Shown one piece after another: positions 10,166-21,300 of a stretch of 64,000 bases of DNA. The notes under the pieces are model-generated. The model worked only from the letters and a program-made list of their open reading frames with translations, did not search any database and was not told where the DNA came from. The stretch is from Cordylochernes scorpioides. Taxonomy: Eukaryota; Arthropoda; Arachnida; Pseudoscorpiones; Chernetidae. The stretch is from the NCBI GenBank assembly GCA_030710605.1, contig CP092884.1, forward strand, positions 16,225,483 to 16,289,482, written 5' to 3'. A program made the translations under genes and the position numbers. Within the stretch, counting starts at the first letter, position 1. Every line of letters begins with the position of its first letter.

Positions 10166-11621
10166 CGACGACCGCCCTGTAGTAGAGCTACCTTCCGCTG
10201 GGATTGTTCTCCATTTCATCGTGTCTGAAACTGATTCTAGACAGCTAATTCCTTTCTACATTTTTCTAAAATTACCATTGTTGCTATGGCTTTTCAGGAA
10301 GCCTGTTCACGGTGCCAACAATGGGAACTCTTAGTTACATTTTTTTCTTGACCTAGCATCTTTATGACATCCTCTTGAACTTGGATATCAATATAAAATA
10401 ATGATCTACCCAATGTGTCAGCAAATGTTAAACAAGGAGAAAATAGTCCTCACACTCAGCAATTTAAACTTTGTCTACCTTTGTCAAACATTTAGGTCCT
10501 CTTTTAATATTTATTTTTGTCGAAACTTTTTTGCATAATTACTACTCTAACGCTTTTCATTAAATGAATAATAATAATAATAATATATTATAGAGAGCCT
10601 TTGTTTCAAACACAGGTACATAGTAGAATAGGTTCGCCTCCCGGGACTGCCTTTTTTAATAGAAATTTTAATTCCCATTATTTTTTAAATATTTTCATTT
10701 TATGCATTTTCCCCGAGTGGTATGTATAAAAAATATCTTTATTTTTAAAATTCAAATGCTATTCGTTACAATTTGAGACAGGCCTCAGAGAGAGGCCAGT
10801 GACGAAGACAAGGTCCAGGAGGATCTGATCTACATGAGAGGCAGAGATGAACTCTTTATTATCCAACTGTTTGTCGGTCTGTAATCGGAGACCCTTTGTA
10901 CTGTATCGACGCCGGCGGGCTCTTAATCAAACTTTATTATCATGTTTTGTAATACATGGCCAAACTGGAGAATTGAATTGCACCTATAATTTTGGGCCTT
11001 ATAGATAAAACATTTATCTACTAATACTGAACTCACAAATATAAAATGTCGATAGATAAATTTGTTAAATAGCCGATTAAAAAAAAAGCCCAAACCTATA
11101 TCAATGAAAAGGGTATTAATGGATTTTGAACATTTACAATGTTTACCTTTCGTAACTGAATAAAATATCATTAAAAGTGTTAATTATGTGGTAATATTTG
11201 TATATTTTATTAATAACAAAATTAAAATAGCTAAGATACATATTTTTATGTTACGCAAAAAATGCTTTTGTTTTATATAAGTGTTTGAAATTTGGTTGAA
11301 ATTGATGCATTCTAAGGGAGTTTTTCGCGAAGCCGACTTTTGAAATTACGCATTTATATCTTCTTATAAATATATAATAGGCTAACAGAATTTCCATTTG
11401 TAAAGTTTGAAGATTTCTCCTCCAAAGATACTTAACTATAAATATCCATCTATATACGAAATTTTTCGTTATTTTTTGCTTCACATGACCGTTTTATTTT
11501 TATTTTCCAAATATTAATAGATTTATTTATTTTTAAATTATTCGATTTTGCAATCGTAGATTTTTTGCCTTTAAATGTTGCTTATCTTATCTAATTTTTT
11601 ATTTGTGATCATCGAATTGTT
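10166..11621. other. No gene recognised; AAT microsatellite at about 10563-10585
   Basis: Mostly AT-rich. A GC-richer block at about 10780-10920 stands out, but its reading frames hold stops and I recognise no protein, so it may be an old transposon or LTR piece. Confidence 0.5.
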
Positions 11622-11635
11622 TGTTTCTAAAACAC

Positions 11636-12249
11636 TCCCAGAAAATCGTTAAAAGCGCTGGAAGATTGATTTGACTCTAACTTGCGATCTGTGTAAAAAC
11701 AGAATCCAAGACGAAATTATGCATATAATATTTGGATGCTCTTGCTTAGAGAAACAGAGGAAAGAAATTTTGGGTGACTTACCCTGGTCTCAACCTGACT
11801 TCCAACAAATTTGCAGCTGGATGAACACACTGATGGTTGATCAGGGTCTCTCCCTCGGTTTATATAGATTCTACAAAGCCGCAGTCAATGTCCGTTGGAG
11901 AATGATAGATTCGCCGAATGTCGTGGTTTGCTCGGAGGAGGAAAGCGAAGATTGAATGCGGCTGATTCCACACTAGCCCTCTCAATGATATCTTAACCTT
12001 GACATATTCTAAACATTGGTACTTTAATTTAAATATTTAATCATGTACGGTTCCTTTTGCTCTGTATGATTATTTGTTTATATATATATGGTTATTTTTC
12101 TTTTTGTTTGGTTTTTCTTTCTTCTCTCTTTCCTTATTACTTCTTGTATTCTAGTTTTTTACTTTTGAAATATCTTCCTTTCCTAAATCCCGTAGAGGGG
12201 AATCATGTATAGGGCTGGATGACCCAATAAAATGGCTTGTGTGTGTGTG
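11636..12249 (+). mobile_element. 5'-truncated LINE copy with 14-bp target-site duplication
   Basis: Flanked by TGTTTCTAAAACAC at 11622-11635 and 12250-12263. The body holds the last part of an ORF, then a 3' UTR with AATAAAA near 12226 and a (TG)n tail instead of poly(A). Truncation at the 5' end and a direct repeat of this length are the signature of target-primed reverse transcription. Confidence 0.9.
11653..11955 (+). pseudogene. C-terminal end of LINE ORF2 (CCHC tail)
   Basis: Open from 11653 to the TGA at 11955, with no ATG because the element is 5'-truncated. It contains CDLC, then HIIFGC: the Cys-Cys-His-Cys cluster that closes the ORF2 protein of many LINEs after the RT and, in some clades, RNase H. 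About 100 residues survive, so it cannot work alone. The clade cannot be named from this stub. Confidence 0.75.
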
Positions 12250-12282
12250 TGTTTCTAAAACACGTTATTTTTGTATAATTTC

Positions 12283-12492
12283 TTCTTCTTTGGCTCCTTT
12301 TGGTAACAGCCTTCCCTTCATTCTGAAGAGGCATCAGTTTCCACTAAGGTTGGGTTTTGCTATGACTATAAATAAAGGCTCAAGGCCAAACCTTTCCTAG
12401 AGTGGGTCTCTTGCTACAAGAGCCTGTGTACACATGGACAGCTCTATGTGGCTTTTTATCAAGTGCGAATTTTGGATAGCATACATGTAATG
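12283..12492 (+). pseudogene. Helitron Pif1-like helicase C-terminal relic
   Basis: Reading FILKRHQFPLRLGFAMTINK, followed after a frame break by the equivalent of the GQLY segment. This is the end of the Rep-helicase protein that Helitrons use for rolling-circle transposition, matching the better-kept copy at 26388-26606 on the other strand. A stop and a frameshift after TINK inactivate it. Confidence 0.8.
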
Positions 12493-12742
12493 TTTAACCC
12501 AGATATATAAAAAACTAGAATTGCAAATTTATTTTCAGAGTTGTTATTTTTTTCTTTTTTTCCACTTTAAATGTATTTATCTAAACATTTCACCAATGGC
12601 TATAGTTTCTCACCAATATCCAATTATTTTATTTCTAATTATTCTATTTCCAAAGCGCTATATCCCGCAAGGGATACTTGCGCCAAACAAGGAGAAAAGT
12701 TTATTTACATAAGTTATTTACATTATTCAACGCATGAAAACA

Positions 12743-12945
12743 TTAGAGATCCAGATTTTGTAGAAAGTTTAGAATGTATTTACAAAATGAATTGAACTTT
12801 AAATATGATTTTTTATCGGAAATCAAATCGTTAAGTTTACAAACAACTAGTTCATTCTTCATTCTATAATCTTGAAATGCTGGGCATTCCAGAAATAGCT
12901 TACCAAACATGAGAATGTGGAGGAGCAAAATAACAACTTCTTTTT
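12743..12945 (-). pseudogene. LINE ORF2 C-terminal tail (same family as 58.3 kb)
   Basis: Minus-strand frame containing LECPAFQDYR and a SFCKYIL-like ending, clearly related to LLECPVFQDYR at 58251-58433. The LECPxFQDYR segment is the usual last metal-binding patch of LINE ORF2. Only a 3' fragment is present. Confidence 0.72.
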
Positions 12946-12959
12946 TTTTTCATATTGAA

Positions 12960-13819
12960 TATATTTATATAAATTTAACCAATGCCTATAGTTTCTCACC
13001 TGAAAGGATTTTTTTTTGTATTATATTTTGGTAATAAACTATTTATTTTCAATTATTTAGATTTGGGCTTCTCTTAATTTACTTTTTTTTCCACTGCTCT
13101 ATACATAAATTCATTACATTTTCAGTTGCCACCGTCGCTTCTGTAATACTTTTTAAGCGGCAAAGTTATATTTAAACAACAATCAACTGTCTAAATTTGG
13201 ATTTTGAAATGGTCGAATTATCGGAAGAGTCGGATTATCGATAGTGTCGAATTACAGTTTGTTATATGATAGGCCGTAGTTCGGGACATCCAAACATGGT
13301 CGAAATATCATGTGTCGAATTAACGAGGCTATACTGTTTATCTATATGAATAAAATGCAAATTTCATAAGTGGTGTTCGCTAAAAACTTTCGTTACAATG
13401 CATCAATTTCGACCAAATTTTCAACATTTATGTAAAACGAGATGGAGCAGGTTTTGCTTAACATCAAAATATTTTTCCTAACTTTAACATGCGTAACTTC
13501 GCTGTTATCGATTAAATACAAAAAAAATCAACAGAGTTAATTTTATTTATATATAAATACAAAAAAAAAATCAGCAATTCATTCAACTCAATCTAAAAAA
13601 ATATTCAAAACAAGCAATTTTAAGATAACACCATATGTAAAACAGTCGGCCAAGAAAACAACAACGATATTACATCTTTCTCACATATTCACACACAATC
13701 TTGATTAATAATTAAAACTAATCTTTAACATTGTTTATTATACTTCATAATATATAATATTCGTTAGGCAAACTTTCACTCGGATAAAACCCGGGCGAAG
13801 CCGGGTACACATCCGCTAG
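12960..13819 (+). mobile_element. Helitron tail with 3' terminus
   Basis: Continues the element begun by the helicase relic at 12283. The 3' end carries a hairpin (ACCCGG 13789-13794 with CCGGGT 13801-13806), then 9 nt and CTAG at 13816-13819, followed by T. Hairpin plus CTAG, with insertion before T, is the Helitron 3' signature (family knowledge). A block reading TATAGTTTCTCACCTGAAAG (12990s) recurs at 13.99 kb and, reversed, at 25.5 and 25.98 kb. A pogo-like MITE piece lies inside. Confidence 0.78.
13187..13331 (-). mobile_element. pogo/Tigger-like MITE fragment
   Basis: Contains repeated TCGAATTA/TCGGATTA pieces and ends in the complement of CAGTATAGCCTCGTTAATTC, the terminal motif seen intact at 25176. 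The opposite end is not clear. Confidence 0.6.
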
Positions 13820-14081
13820 TATATATATAAAACTATAAATGTAGTTTTTTTATGAGGTTTTTTAAATTAATTTAATCCTTTTATATGTTGTCTTATCTTC
13901 AATATAGTTGTGTTATTTGCAACTTTATTTTCTGATTTGTTAAAATTTGTCTTATTTTTCATTTAAAATAATTTTTTTAGGCATAAGGACCAATGCCTAT
14001 AGTTTCTCACCTGAAAGGATTTTTTTTGTATTAACTTTTGTAATTAAAATTTGTATTCACTAATAAACTATTTATTATAAA
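13820..14081. other. Helitron-derived spacer, no gene
   Basis: Lies between two Helitron 3' ends that point at each other. It contains a second copy of the TATAGTTTCTCACCTGAAAG block near 13995. Confidence 0.5.
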
Positions 14082-14500
14082 CTAGCGGATGTACCCGGCT
14101 TCGCCCGGGTTTTACCCGAGTAAAGGTTTGTCTAACGAATCTCTCGATAAAGTGAACATTTTTTCCCGGTCTCTTGAAAAATAGTTGAATAAAATCATTT
14201 AATTGGTACCCTCGGTAATTGGAAGTTGAAGGAATAGTATCTTGCCTTGGAATTGTATCATTATTCTTGTATGGATGTACCCGGCTTCGCCCGGGTTTTG
14301 CCCGAGTAAAGGTTTGTCTAACGAATCTCTCGATAAAGTGAACATTTTTTCCCGGTCCCTTGAAAAATACTCAATAAGTTTAATAAAATCAATATTAATT
14401 GGTTCCCTCGAAAATTAGAAGTTAAAGGAATAGTATCTTGCCTTGGAATTGTATCATTATTCTTGTCTCATTTTGTCTTTCCTAATTTTCTACATTACAA
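14082..14500 (-). mobile_element. Tandemly duplicated Helitron 3' end
   Basis: CTAG at 14082-14085 and the complementary hairpin follow in reverse orientation. About 188 bp later (14273) the hairpin and the adjoining block (AAAGGTTTGTCTAACGAATC) are repeated, without the CTAG. Serial duplication of ends is common in Helitrons. Non-coding. Confidence 0.75.
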
Positions 14501-14918
14501 AATCATCGTATCATCATGATAATATTTAGAGCAGATTGTTGAATTATAACAGATAAATTAGAATATTTATCTTGATTATTTTTAGGCGAAAAGTTATTTC
14601 AAAAATTTTATTTGCTAGAAACCTTCCCAGTACTATACCAAATAACTTCCCAAAGTTTCATGGCGTTCCAATGAGTGGTTTGGTCAGGCATAAAGGACAC
14701 ACATACATACACACACACACACATACATTCATTTTTATATATATAGATTATTTTGATTACCGGTCTTCTCTTTATTTACCTATTTCCCCCACTGCTCTAT
14801 ACATTAATTTTCTACATTTTTGCACTGTGCACACTAATATGTTGTTAATGATAAGGTCTGTTATGGATGATTCCATTCTCATTTTGATATATAAATATAT
14901 AAGATCAAACCGAATGTA
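14501..14918 (+). mobile_element. Helitron-type tail, left part
   Basis: 14745-14918 is the reverse-complement counterpart of about 24990-25165 (shared CACTGCTCTATACATTAATT). It continues after the solo LTR into 15278-15440. A CA run lies at about 14700-14725. Non-coding. Confidence 0.65.
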
Positions 14919-15277
14919 TGTTATATAATCTAAAAACTCAAATATTTCTATATTTTAAAAAATATATATATTTTATTTTTATTCATTGATATTTTTACTT
15001 TTGGTTATCATCATTTTTAGAAAGACTTTCAGTTTTGTTGTAAATATGCGTAGTTAACATATCTATCCTTTTAAATCACTAATATATGATTAACTTTATA
15101 AATTCTATATAATGTGAAAATAACTAATGTGTAATCTTTCCTCAAGTAATTGAAAATAAAAGCTACTTGACGGTAAATAATTATCTTGTTCTTATCACGA
15201 CTGCACCTCAACCCTTTATCTTATCGATCCTTTGTCTTATCAACCCTTTATCTAACAACAAACAATTATTCATAACA
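14919..15277 (+). repeat. Solo LTR of Ty3 element A family
   Basis: Starts TGTTATATAATC and ends TTCATAACA. It aligns along its length to the complement of the LTRs at 2102 and 7070, with scattered differences, so it is older than element A. The 4-bp repeat TGTA flanks it (14915-14918 and 15278-15281). The unoccupied sequence, reading through CGAATGTATATACTTAG, is present near 7953. It is the product of LTR-LTR recombination. Confidence 0.93.
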
Positions 15278-15440
15278 TGTATATACTTAGAAAGTATTTT
15301 TTACTCACCCTTATATTTAAAATGAAGCTTTTTGGAAATAAGATCACACCAATTGCAATTTTTAAGCCACTATCTCTATTCTTTATGTCTCTGCGGGCCC
15401 TTCGGGTAAATCCGGGGCGTTGCCCAGGTAGCTCGGCTAA
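15278..15440 (+). mobile_element. Helitron 3' end with CTAA terminus
   Basis: Resumes the Helitron tail interrupted by the solo LTR. The GC-rich hairpin near 15410-15428 is followed by CTAA at 15437-15440 and then T, matching the CTRR rule for Helitron 3' ends. Confidence 0.75.
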
Positions 15441-15514
15441 TTTTATTAAATAAAGAACAATATTGCTAACATACATAATATTTTTTATCTTTCTAAAAGA
15501 TGAAGGTTAGTCAA

Positions 15515-15790
15515 AAAGAGTAATATAAATTGTCGATTTTCGACAGTTGCGATCTGGAGTCGAATCCCGCTTTGGGTATTTTTTGAAGAAAACAATTCAT
15601 GAGAAAGTCCATCCCACCAGGTAGTGAAATCAAAAGGGGCTCTGGTACACTTTGTTAGTGCAAAGAACGAACTGCCTTATACATGTTTAGACAAGTGATG
15701 CACTTATAATAACCAAATACTACCTACCAAGATTATCTTTGGACTGTGCAATATGTTCTAGGAATGATAACGAAAAAAAAAAAATTCAAA
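15515..15790 (+). repeat. Diverged tRNA-derived SINE
   Basis: A tRNA-like head with a B-box-like GGAGTCGAATCCCGC, a body matching the SINE at 36.75-37.05 kb (CCCACCAG, CACTT..TTAGTGCAAA, GTGCACTTA-like), and an A-rich tail near 15773-15785. No fold as a working tRNA is claimed. Confidence 0.7.
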
Positions 15791-16160
15791 TTATAATCAA
15801 AGCTATTTATATTACCCTTCTCTCCTACAAATTATAATAGGATGGTGTATTCATTTTTCTCGAGGTTCCAATGAGAATCCATCCGTGATATAAAATGGCA
15901 GAACCACGCTCTCCCACTAAATTGGGTCAAAGAAACAATTTGCACTAACATCCAATTAATTTGTGGGACCCTATAATTTATATTACGACGGGGTCTCTAT
16001 CGATAATGAACATTTTTGTAATGACTACTTCAGGTAATTAATTAGCAGAGTTAACTAGAGAGAATCCAATTGAGCACCTCGTAACTATATCACTATTTGC
16101 ATAACTAAATTTGTTAACCGAGACGCTATTACTGGATCGTTCACTGAGTTCATTGTCGGA
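15791..16160. other. No gene seen
   Basis: AT-rich, with no supportable coding or repeat feature. Confidence 0.5.
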
Positions 16161-16162
16161 GT

Positions 16163-16390
16163 ATTTAGTATTTTTATTCAAATTGAAGATATTTCGGCCA
16201 GTAAATCTTTTTTATTGTCTCAACGTTTCAACAAAAATCTTTTGTCCTCGTCAGGAGCGAACAAAAATAGAATAATTTTTAACGCTTTGCCAAATGTTTT
16301 GTTTTGTGTTCGCTCCTGACGAGGGCAAAAGATTTTTGTCGAAATGTCGAGACAATAAAAAAGATTTACTGGCCAAAGTATCTTTAATTT
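16163..16390. repeat. Fold-back repeat with two opposed hammerhead-like motifs
   Basis: Imperfect inverted repeat with arms of about 90 nt (left about 16168-16258, right about 16305-16395). Each arm carries the boxes CTGACGA and GAAA separated by a GACAAAA/TTTTTGT-type hairpin. The right arm has CTGACGA at 16316-16322 and GAAA at 16341-16344. A related copy is at 60.74-60.91 kb. Paired boxes of this kind are found in the pseudo-LTRs of Penelope-like elements (family knowledge). Confidence 0.72.
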
Positions 16391-16966
16391 GAAAAACTAT
16401 GAATTCCGGCCAGGCAGCCTCTATCTTTAAGATTACTATTTTGTCTTTTTTTACACATGTTGATACTTAGACATATATACATAGTTAAAAATAGTACAAA
16501 AGTGAATTTGTACTTAGAACAGGTGAATAAATTGAGAAAAAAGGCATTTCCTGATCATGCAACTAAAACTTCCTGATGGCTTGTGCCATCTATCGTAATG
16601 AATATCAACTAATCGTTGCTTTTTTAATTATTCCAGAATTGGCTTTTTTTCTCAAAATAGACAAAGTCTTATTGTATTTTTGATCTTTACATTATATCAA
16701 TATAATGCGTTTAGTATTATGATCCAAAAATTATTATAGTAATGTAGTGGTATGATTATATATGAACATTTGGCAACACATTCCCTGTAAGTATTCCCAA
16801 TATGTATCAAGTGTAACTCTTAACCTAAAACACATCGAACAACATCATCGACTGCATTAGCTAATATATTGATGACCTCCATTGAAATCGAATGAGTTAA
16901 GACCACAAGAAGTTATTAATTATTAAAAAATATATCGTATGCAAATATACTTTCTCTATAGATGTA
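16391..16966. other. Fragment of the 349-bp hammerhead repeat family; otherwise empty
   Basis: About 16485-16640 matches the family at 35.83 and 50.93 kb (AAAAGGCATTTCCTGATCAT, then GCTTGTGCCATCTATCG). No coding region. Confidence 0.6.
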
Positions 16967-16987
16967 CAGTAGAATCTCCCTGTAAAG
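16967..16987 (+). repeat. Left piece of a pogo-like repeat split by Ty3 element B
   Basis: CAGTAGAATCTCCCTGTAAA is the start of the unit that continues at 22525. The uninterrupted units at 22693 and 22880 show the join. AAAG at 16984-16987 is the left target-site duplication of element B. Confidence 0.9.
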
Positions 16988-17444
16988 TGTCAAATTATAT
17001 TGACAAATATTCGCACTCTTATCTTATCCTATTTCTTTAGTGCGAAGAAAGTTGTTTTATCAGATAAGTAAACCGATCTCTCCAGCATTCTAATTGGACG
17101 AATGTGGCCATGTTTGTATATAAAGGGGGTTGAAGGGAATGCGTGGGAGCATTGTGATTTAAAATCTTGTGCAGAGACACTTATAGTGCTCTCTTCGTTT
17201 TTTTTTTTCCGTGCTTGGTGTTCTCTACGCATCCCCTGAGTGACCCCGGTCCGATCCCTACATAAGCAGAAATAAAAGATAAGTACTTTTATTTTTATTT
17301 AACTAATTGTGAATTATTATTTACTTTTTTTTTTGTGTGTGTTATACTTTTGCGTGTACGGTTTTATTGTGTTCAAGTTACTCTTACGGTAGGCCCCGTA
17401 TATTGCAATTTTGTGTGTTAACCCGTAAATAGTAACTTTTGTCA
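16988..17444 (+). repeat. 5' LTR of element B
   Basis: TGTCAAATTATA ... CTTTTGTCA. TATATAAAG at about 17116-17124 is a good TATA box for the element promoter. AATAAAA near 17270 is a candidate polyadenylation signal for the R region. Confidence 0.95.
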
Positions 17445-17445
17445 T

Positions 17446-17463
17446 TGGCGAGCCTTGCCAGGA
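17446..17463 (+). promoter_or_regulatory. Primer-binding site candidate of element B
   Basis: TGGCGAGCCTTGCCAGGA begins one T after the LTR end. TGG at this place pairs with the CCA end of a priming tRNA. I cannot name the tRNA from the sequence alone. Confidence 0.65.
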
Positions 17464-17565
17464 TAGTTTCTTGGCCTATATTCCCGTAATTTTGGCCTTG
17501 AGTTTTTTTATTATCTTTTATATAATTAATTATTGTGTGTAATTTTTGTCTTTCTTACTGTTATT

Positions 17566-18339
17566 ATGGATAGTAACTATTCTATCAAACTTTCTACGTT
17601 CAATGGAGTGGGGCTAAAAGCTTTCATCAGGGAAGTAGAGCTGAAAGCTAGCATAGGTAAATGGAATAAGGAAGTTAAAGCACTGCTTATGTTCGAGGCT
17701 TTGTCGCCTAGAGTTCGGGCTAGCATAGAAGAGATGGGCATAAAAAATGACAGTAGTGTAGAGAGCATTATAGAGAAATTAGGCATTTTATTTCCTGAAA
17801 AAACGCGCGGATTTAGGGAATGTTTAAAAGAATTAGAGGGTCTTAAGCAACGTGTAGGAGAAACTCCTAATGTGTTTAGAGAAAGATTCATGGCCACAAG
17901 GAGAGATATTGATTTCGATCTGGACAGCAGTTTAGTGTTCGATATTTTCGTAGACAATGTTCTTGATAAGTATAAGGAACCTGTTGTCCGTAGTGGGGTC
18001 AGCTGTATTGACGAGGCAGTTAGAATTATGGCCATGGAAGATGGTGTAGAGAACCGCTGCCACTTTAAGCAACGGGCATGTGCGGCGGACATAGAGGAGG
18101 TTAGCAGTCTGAAGGGAAGGTTAGATACGCTCAATGCTGTAGTAGGCAAGACAAAGCACGAGTCAGAGAAGTGCATTAACGACCTTAAGGAGGAAATAGA
18201 AAGGCTGACTAAACTGCTTAGCGAGAGTAAGCCGGGTTCTTCTAAAAATGGCGGTAGGCATAAATTAACATGTTTCCGCTGTGGGAAGATGGGGCATATT
18301 GCCAGGTTTTGCAAGGAGAAAGGAGCTTTAAACTACTAA
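17566..18339 (+). CDS. gag: Gag of element B (257 aa)
   Basis: Nucleocapsid/capsid precursor that packages the element RNA. I take the ATG at 17566: the frame is open further up to 17533, but only a TTG lies there. The middle (residues about 10-165) has the helical retrotransposon-gag character. A charged, coiled-coil-like stretch at about 180-222 (KHESEKCINDLKEEIERL) follows. The C-terminus carries a CCHC zinc knuckle: C236, C239, H244, C249. The gene ends TTA AAC TAC TAA, and the last codons overlap the frameshift slip site and the pol frame by 70 nt. Confidence 0.93.
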   Translation: MDSNYSIKLSTFNGVGLKAFIREVELKASIGKWNKEVKALLMFEALSPRVRASIEEMGIKNDSSVESIIEKLGILFPEKTRGFRECLKELEGLKQRVGETPNVFRERFMATRRDIDFDLDSSLVFDIFVDNVLDKYKEPVVRSGVSCIDEAVRIMAMEDGVENRCHFKQRACAADIEEVSSLKGRLDTLNAVVGKTKHESEKCINDLKEEIERLTKLLSESKPGSSKNGGRHKLTCFRCGKMGHIARFCKEKGALNY

Positions 18340-21300
18340 ACTCGGGCAAAACGGCCAGTGCTTGCTCGAGTTGGCAGAAGTCAGCCACTGGTATTCGACC
18401 AATTGCTAAGATTGTTAATGTTCGTTCTAACCGGGATCCTGTTGGAACTCTGCCTATTGTTAGAGTATCAATAAACGGCAATACTTGGCACCTGTTATAC
18501 GATACAGGAAGCCAAGTTAGCATAATGGATTCAGAAAGGTGTAATGTTCTGAATGAGGACTGGGACGAAGCTATTAACAATCTTAAAATTGTGTCAGTTA
18601 CAGGCCACGTCCAGACATTGACAAAGGTAAAAACCTGTAGGGTAAATACAGATAAGGGTATCGAACTAGGAGACATAAGTTTCTGGTTAATGCCACTTGA
18701 AGATAAGCGCTACGACGGTATTCTTGGTATAAAGGAGATAAGGAGATTAAACATTTCTTTGCCACCTGTGTGGGAGGAATGCAATGTAATGTCTGCGGCG
18801 ACTGAAGACTGGCAACTGGTAGATATTGGCCAAGTTAATGGCAAACATCAGCAGCTTGTCCGCGACATACTGCAACAAAGATCAGATATGTTCGTGGAAA
18901 ATGTCGCAGCGTTAAAAGCAGCTAAGGTTCCGCCGATAAAAATTGACGTTGACATAAATGACGTTACTTTTAGGCGGCAGTATCCTATTCCCTATAGTTT
19001 GTTAGAGCCGTACAAGGTACTTTTAGACAAGTTCTTAGAGAGCGGTATCATAAAAAGATCCAGATCTGATTGGAACAGTCCAGTACATCTTGTCAAGAAG
19101 CCTGACGGTTCCTTGAGATTCGTGCTGGACCTTAGACAGGTCAACGATAAATTAAGGAATCAAGATTATCCCATGATCCGGATAGACACCGCCATGGCAG
19201 CTGTGGGAGGTGCTAAATATTTTAGTACCTTGGATCTAGCCAGTGGGTATTATCAGCTGAAGCTGGATAGTAACGTAACGAAATGCTTCGCTTTCCAAAC
19301 CCCTTTCGGAAAATTTGAGATGTCGAGACTTCCTCAGGGCTGTAAGATATCTTCGAATGTATTTCAGAGAGAAATGCATCGTATCCTAAGCGGCCTATTG
19401 GGCAAGAATTGCCAATGTTTTATTGACGACGTTCTGATATACTCGGAGTCGTTGGAGCAGCATCTGGCTGACTTAACTGAGGTGTTGGACAGGCTTAGAA
19501 AATATGGGCTTCAAGTGAGGCCGAGCAAATGCCAGCTCTTTCAGGAAGAAGTGACCTTCTTGGGACACAGAGTGGACAAAGATGGCATTCATCCTAAGGA
19601 GAACAACATCGAAAAGATTAAAAACATGAGTCCTCCCAAAACTGTATCAGGTGTCAGACGCTTTCTTGGAGCTGTTGGTTTCTATAGGAAATTCATTGCT
19701 GGTTTCTCTGAAATAGCGGCCCCTTTATATGAGTTGACTAAGAAGGGCACCAGGTATGAGTGGAACGAGGCAGCGCAGCGTGCGTATGACAAGCTAAAGA
19801 CTTGTCTTAGCTCTGCACCCATCCTAATTTATCCTGACTACAGGGAAAAGTTCCTAATATTCACTGATGCTAGCGACATAGGATGTGGCGGGATGTTATC
19901 ACAGTTGAAGAACGGCACTCCGCAGCCTATTAGTTTCTACAGCCATAAGTTCAGAGGTGCCGAGTTAAACTACAGCACAATAGAAAAGGAGTGTTTGGCT
20001 ATTATTATGGCAATTGAACAGTTTGACTACTACATCTATGGTCAGCAGGTGGAGATATACTGTGATCACAAACCATTGCAATATCTTAAGTCACTAGAGA
20101 ATAAAAATCGTAGGCTCATGAAATGGGCCTTGATGCTACAGGACAGGGAATTAACATTTTTCCATGTAAAAGGGAAGGAGAATGCGATGGCTGACTGGCT
20201 GTCCCGCGACACCTATAATACTGAGGTTGCTGTAGTCGATGTCTATGGAGGGGTGACTACCATTCCCAACTATGAGAAGTCCATGATGAACTGCCCTGTA
20301 TGGAAAAACATCTACAAGGGGGCTCTGAGCACTGATAGTGAGGTAGAAGAGGGTGATGGCACGTATTTTATAAGCAAGTCCACCCGATATCTCGTCAAGG
20401 TCAGTCCAGACAGTAGACCCACTCGTAAGGGAAGGATGGTGAAGCAAATCGTAATACCTCCAGTTCTCCGCGATACCATTCTGGAAAGGTGCCATGACAG
20501 TCCCATAGGAGGGCACCTCTCAGTAGAGAAAACACTTTACGCGGTCTTAAGCCATTACTATTGGAAGGGGGCCATGTCTGATGTACGTAGGTACGTGAAG
20601 ACATGCCCAGTGTGTGCCGAGAACAATGGTAGGCTTAAGAAAGCTCCTAATATGCCCATTCAACCCGCTAACTACCCTTTCGAAAGGTTATGCGTAGACT
20701 TCGTGGGTCCTCTTACCTTGTCTAGGAACAGGAATAGATACCTGCTCGTGTTCATTGATGCTTTCACCAGGTACGCTGAGGTTATCCCCGTCAGGGATTG
20801 TACCGCAGAGACTGCTGGGCTCGAGTTTGTCAATAAGATAGTGAACAGATATGGAACGTGCAAAGAAATTTTATCTGACCGTGGAGCTGCATTCGAGTCT
20901 GACCTTTTCAGAGAGATATGTAAATTATATAGTATTAAAAAGTTATCCACAACTTCTTATCGTCCTACCTGCAACTCGATTGTTGAAAGAGTTAATGGCA
21001 CCATTTGTTCCATTCTACGTCACTATGCCAATAGCAGGAATTGGGAAGACAACCTCGGTGCGGCGGTTGCTGCGTACAATAACGCCGTGCACTCAGCGTT
21101 AGGTGAGAGCCCCCACTACATGCTCTTTGGTTACGATGCAGTCAATCATGAAGTTAGCGATAAAGATGTGAGCGAATTCAGAAAGCCATCCTTGGCGGAG
21201 AGATTGAAGGAAATGCAAGATGCCAGGGAAACAGTTAGGAAATTCCTGTCTGAAAACTATGATAAACGAGTCAAGAAGTATAAAACGCAGACTGTGAGAA

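Noticed and set aside
8883..10334. Long overlapping open frames (up to 428 codons) on both strands
   Set aside because: They are translations of the 25-bp minisatellite in alternative frames. There is no non-repetitive domain, and both strands are equally open.
10780..10920. Possible exon in the GC-richer block
   Set aside because: Stops in the frames examined and no protein family recognised.
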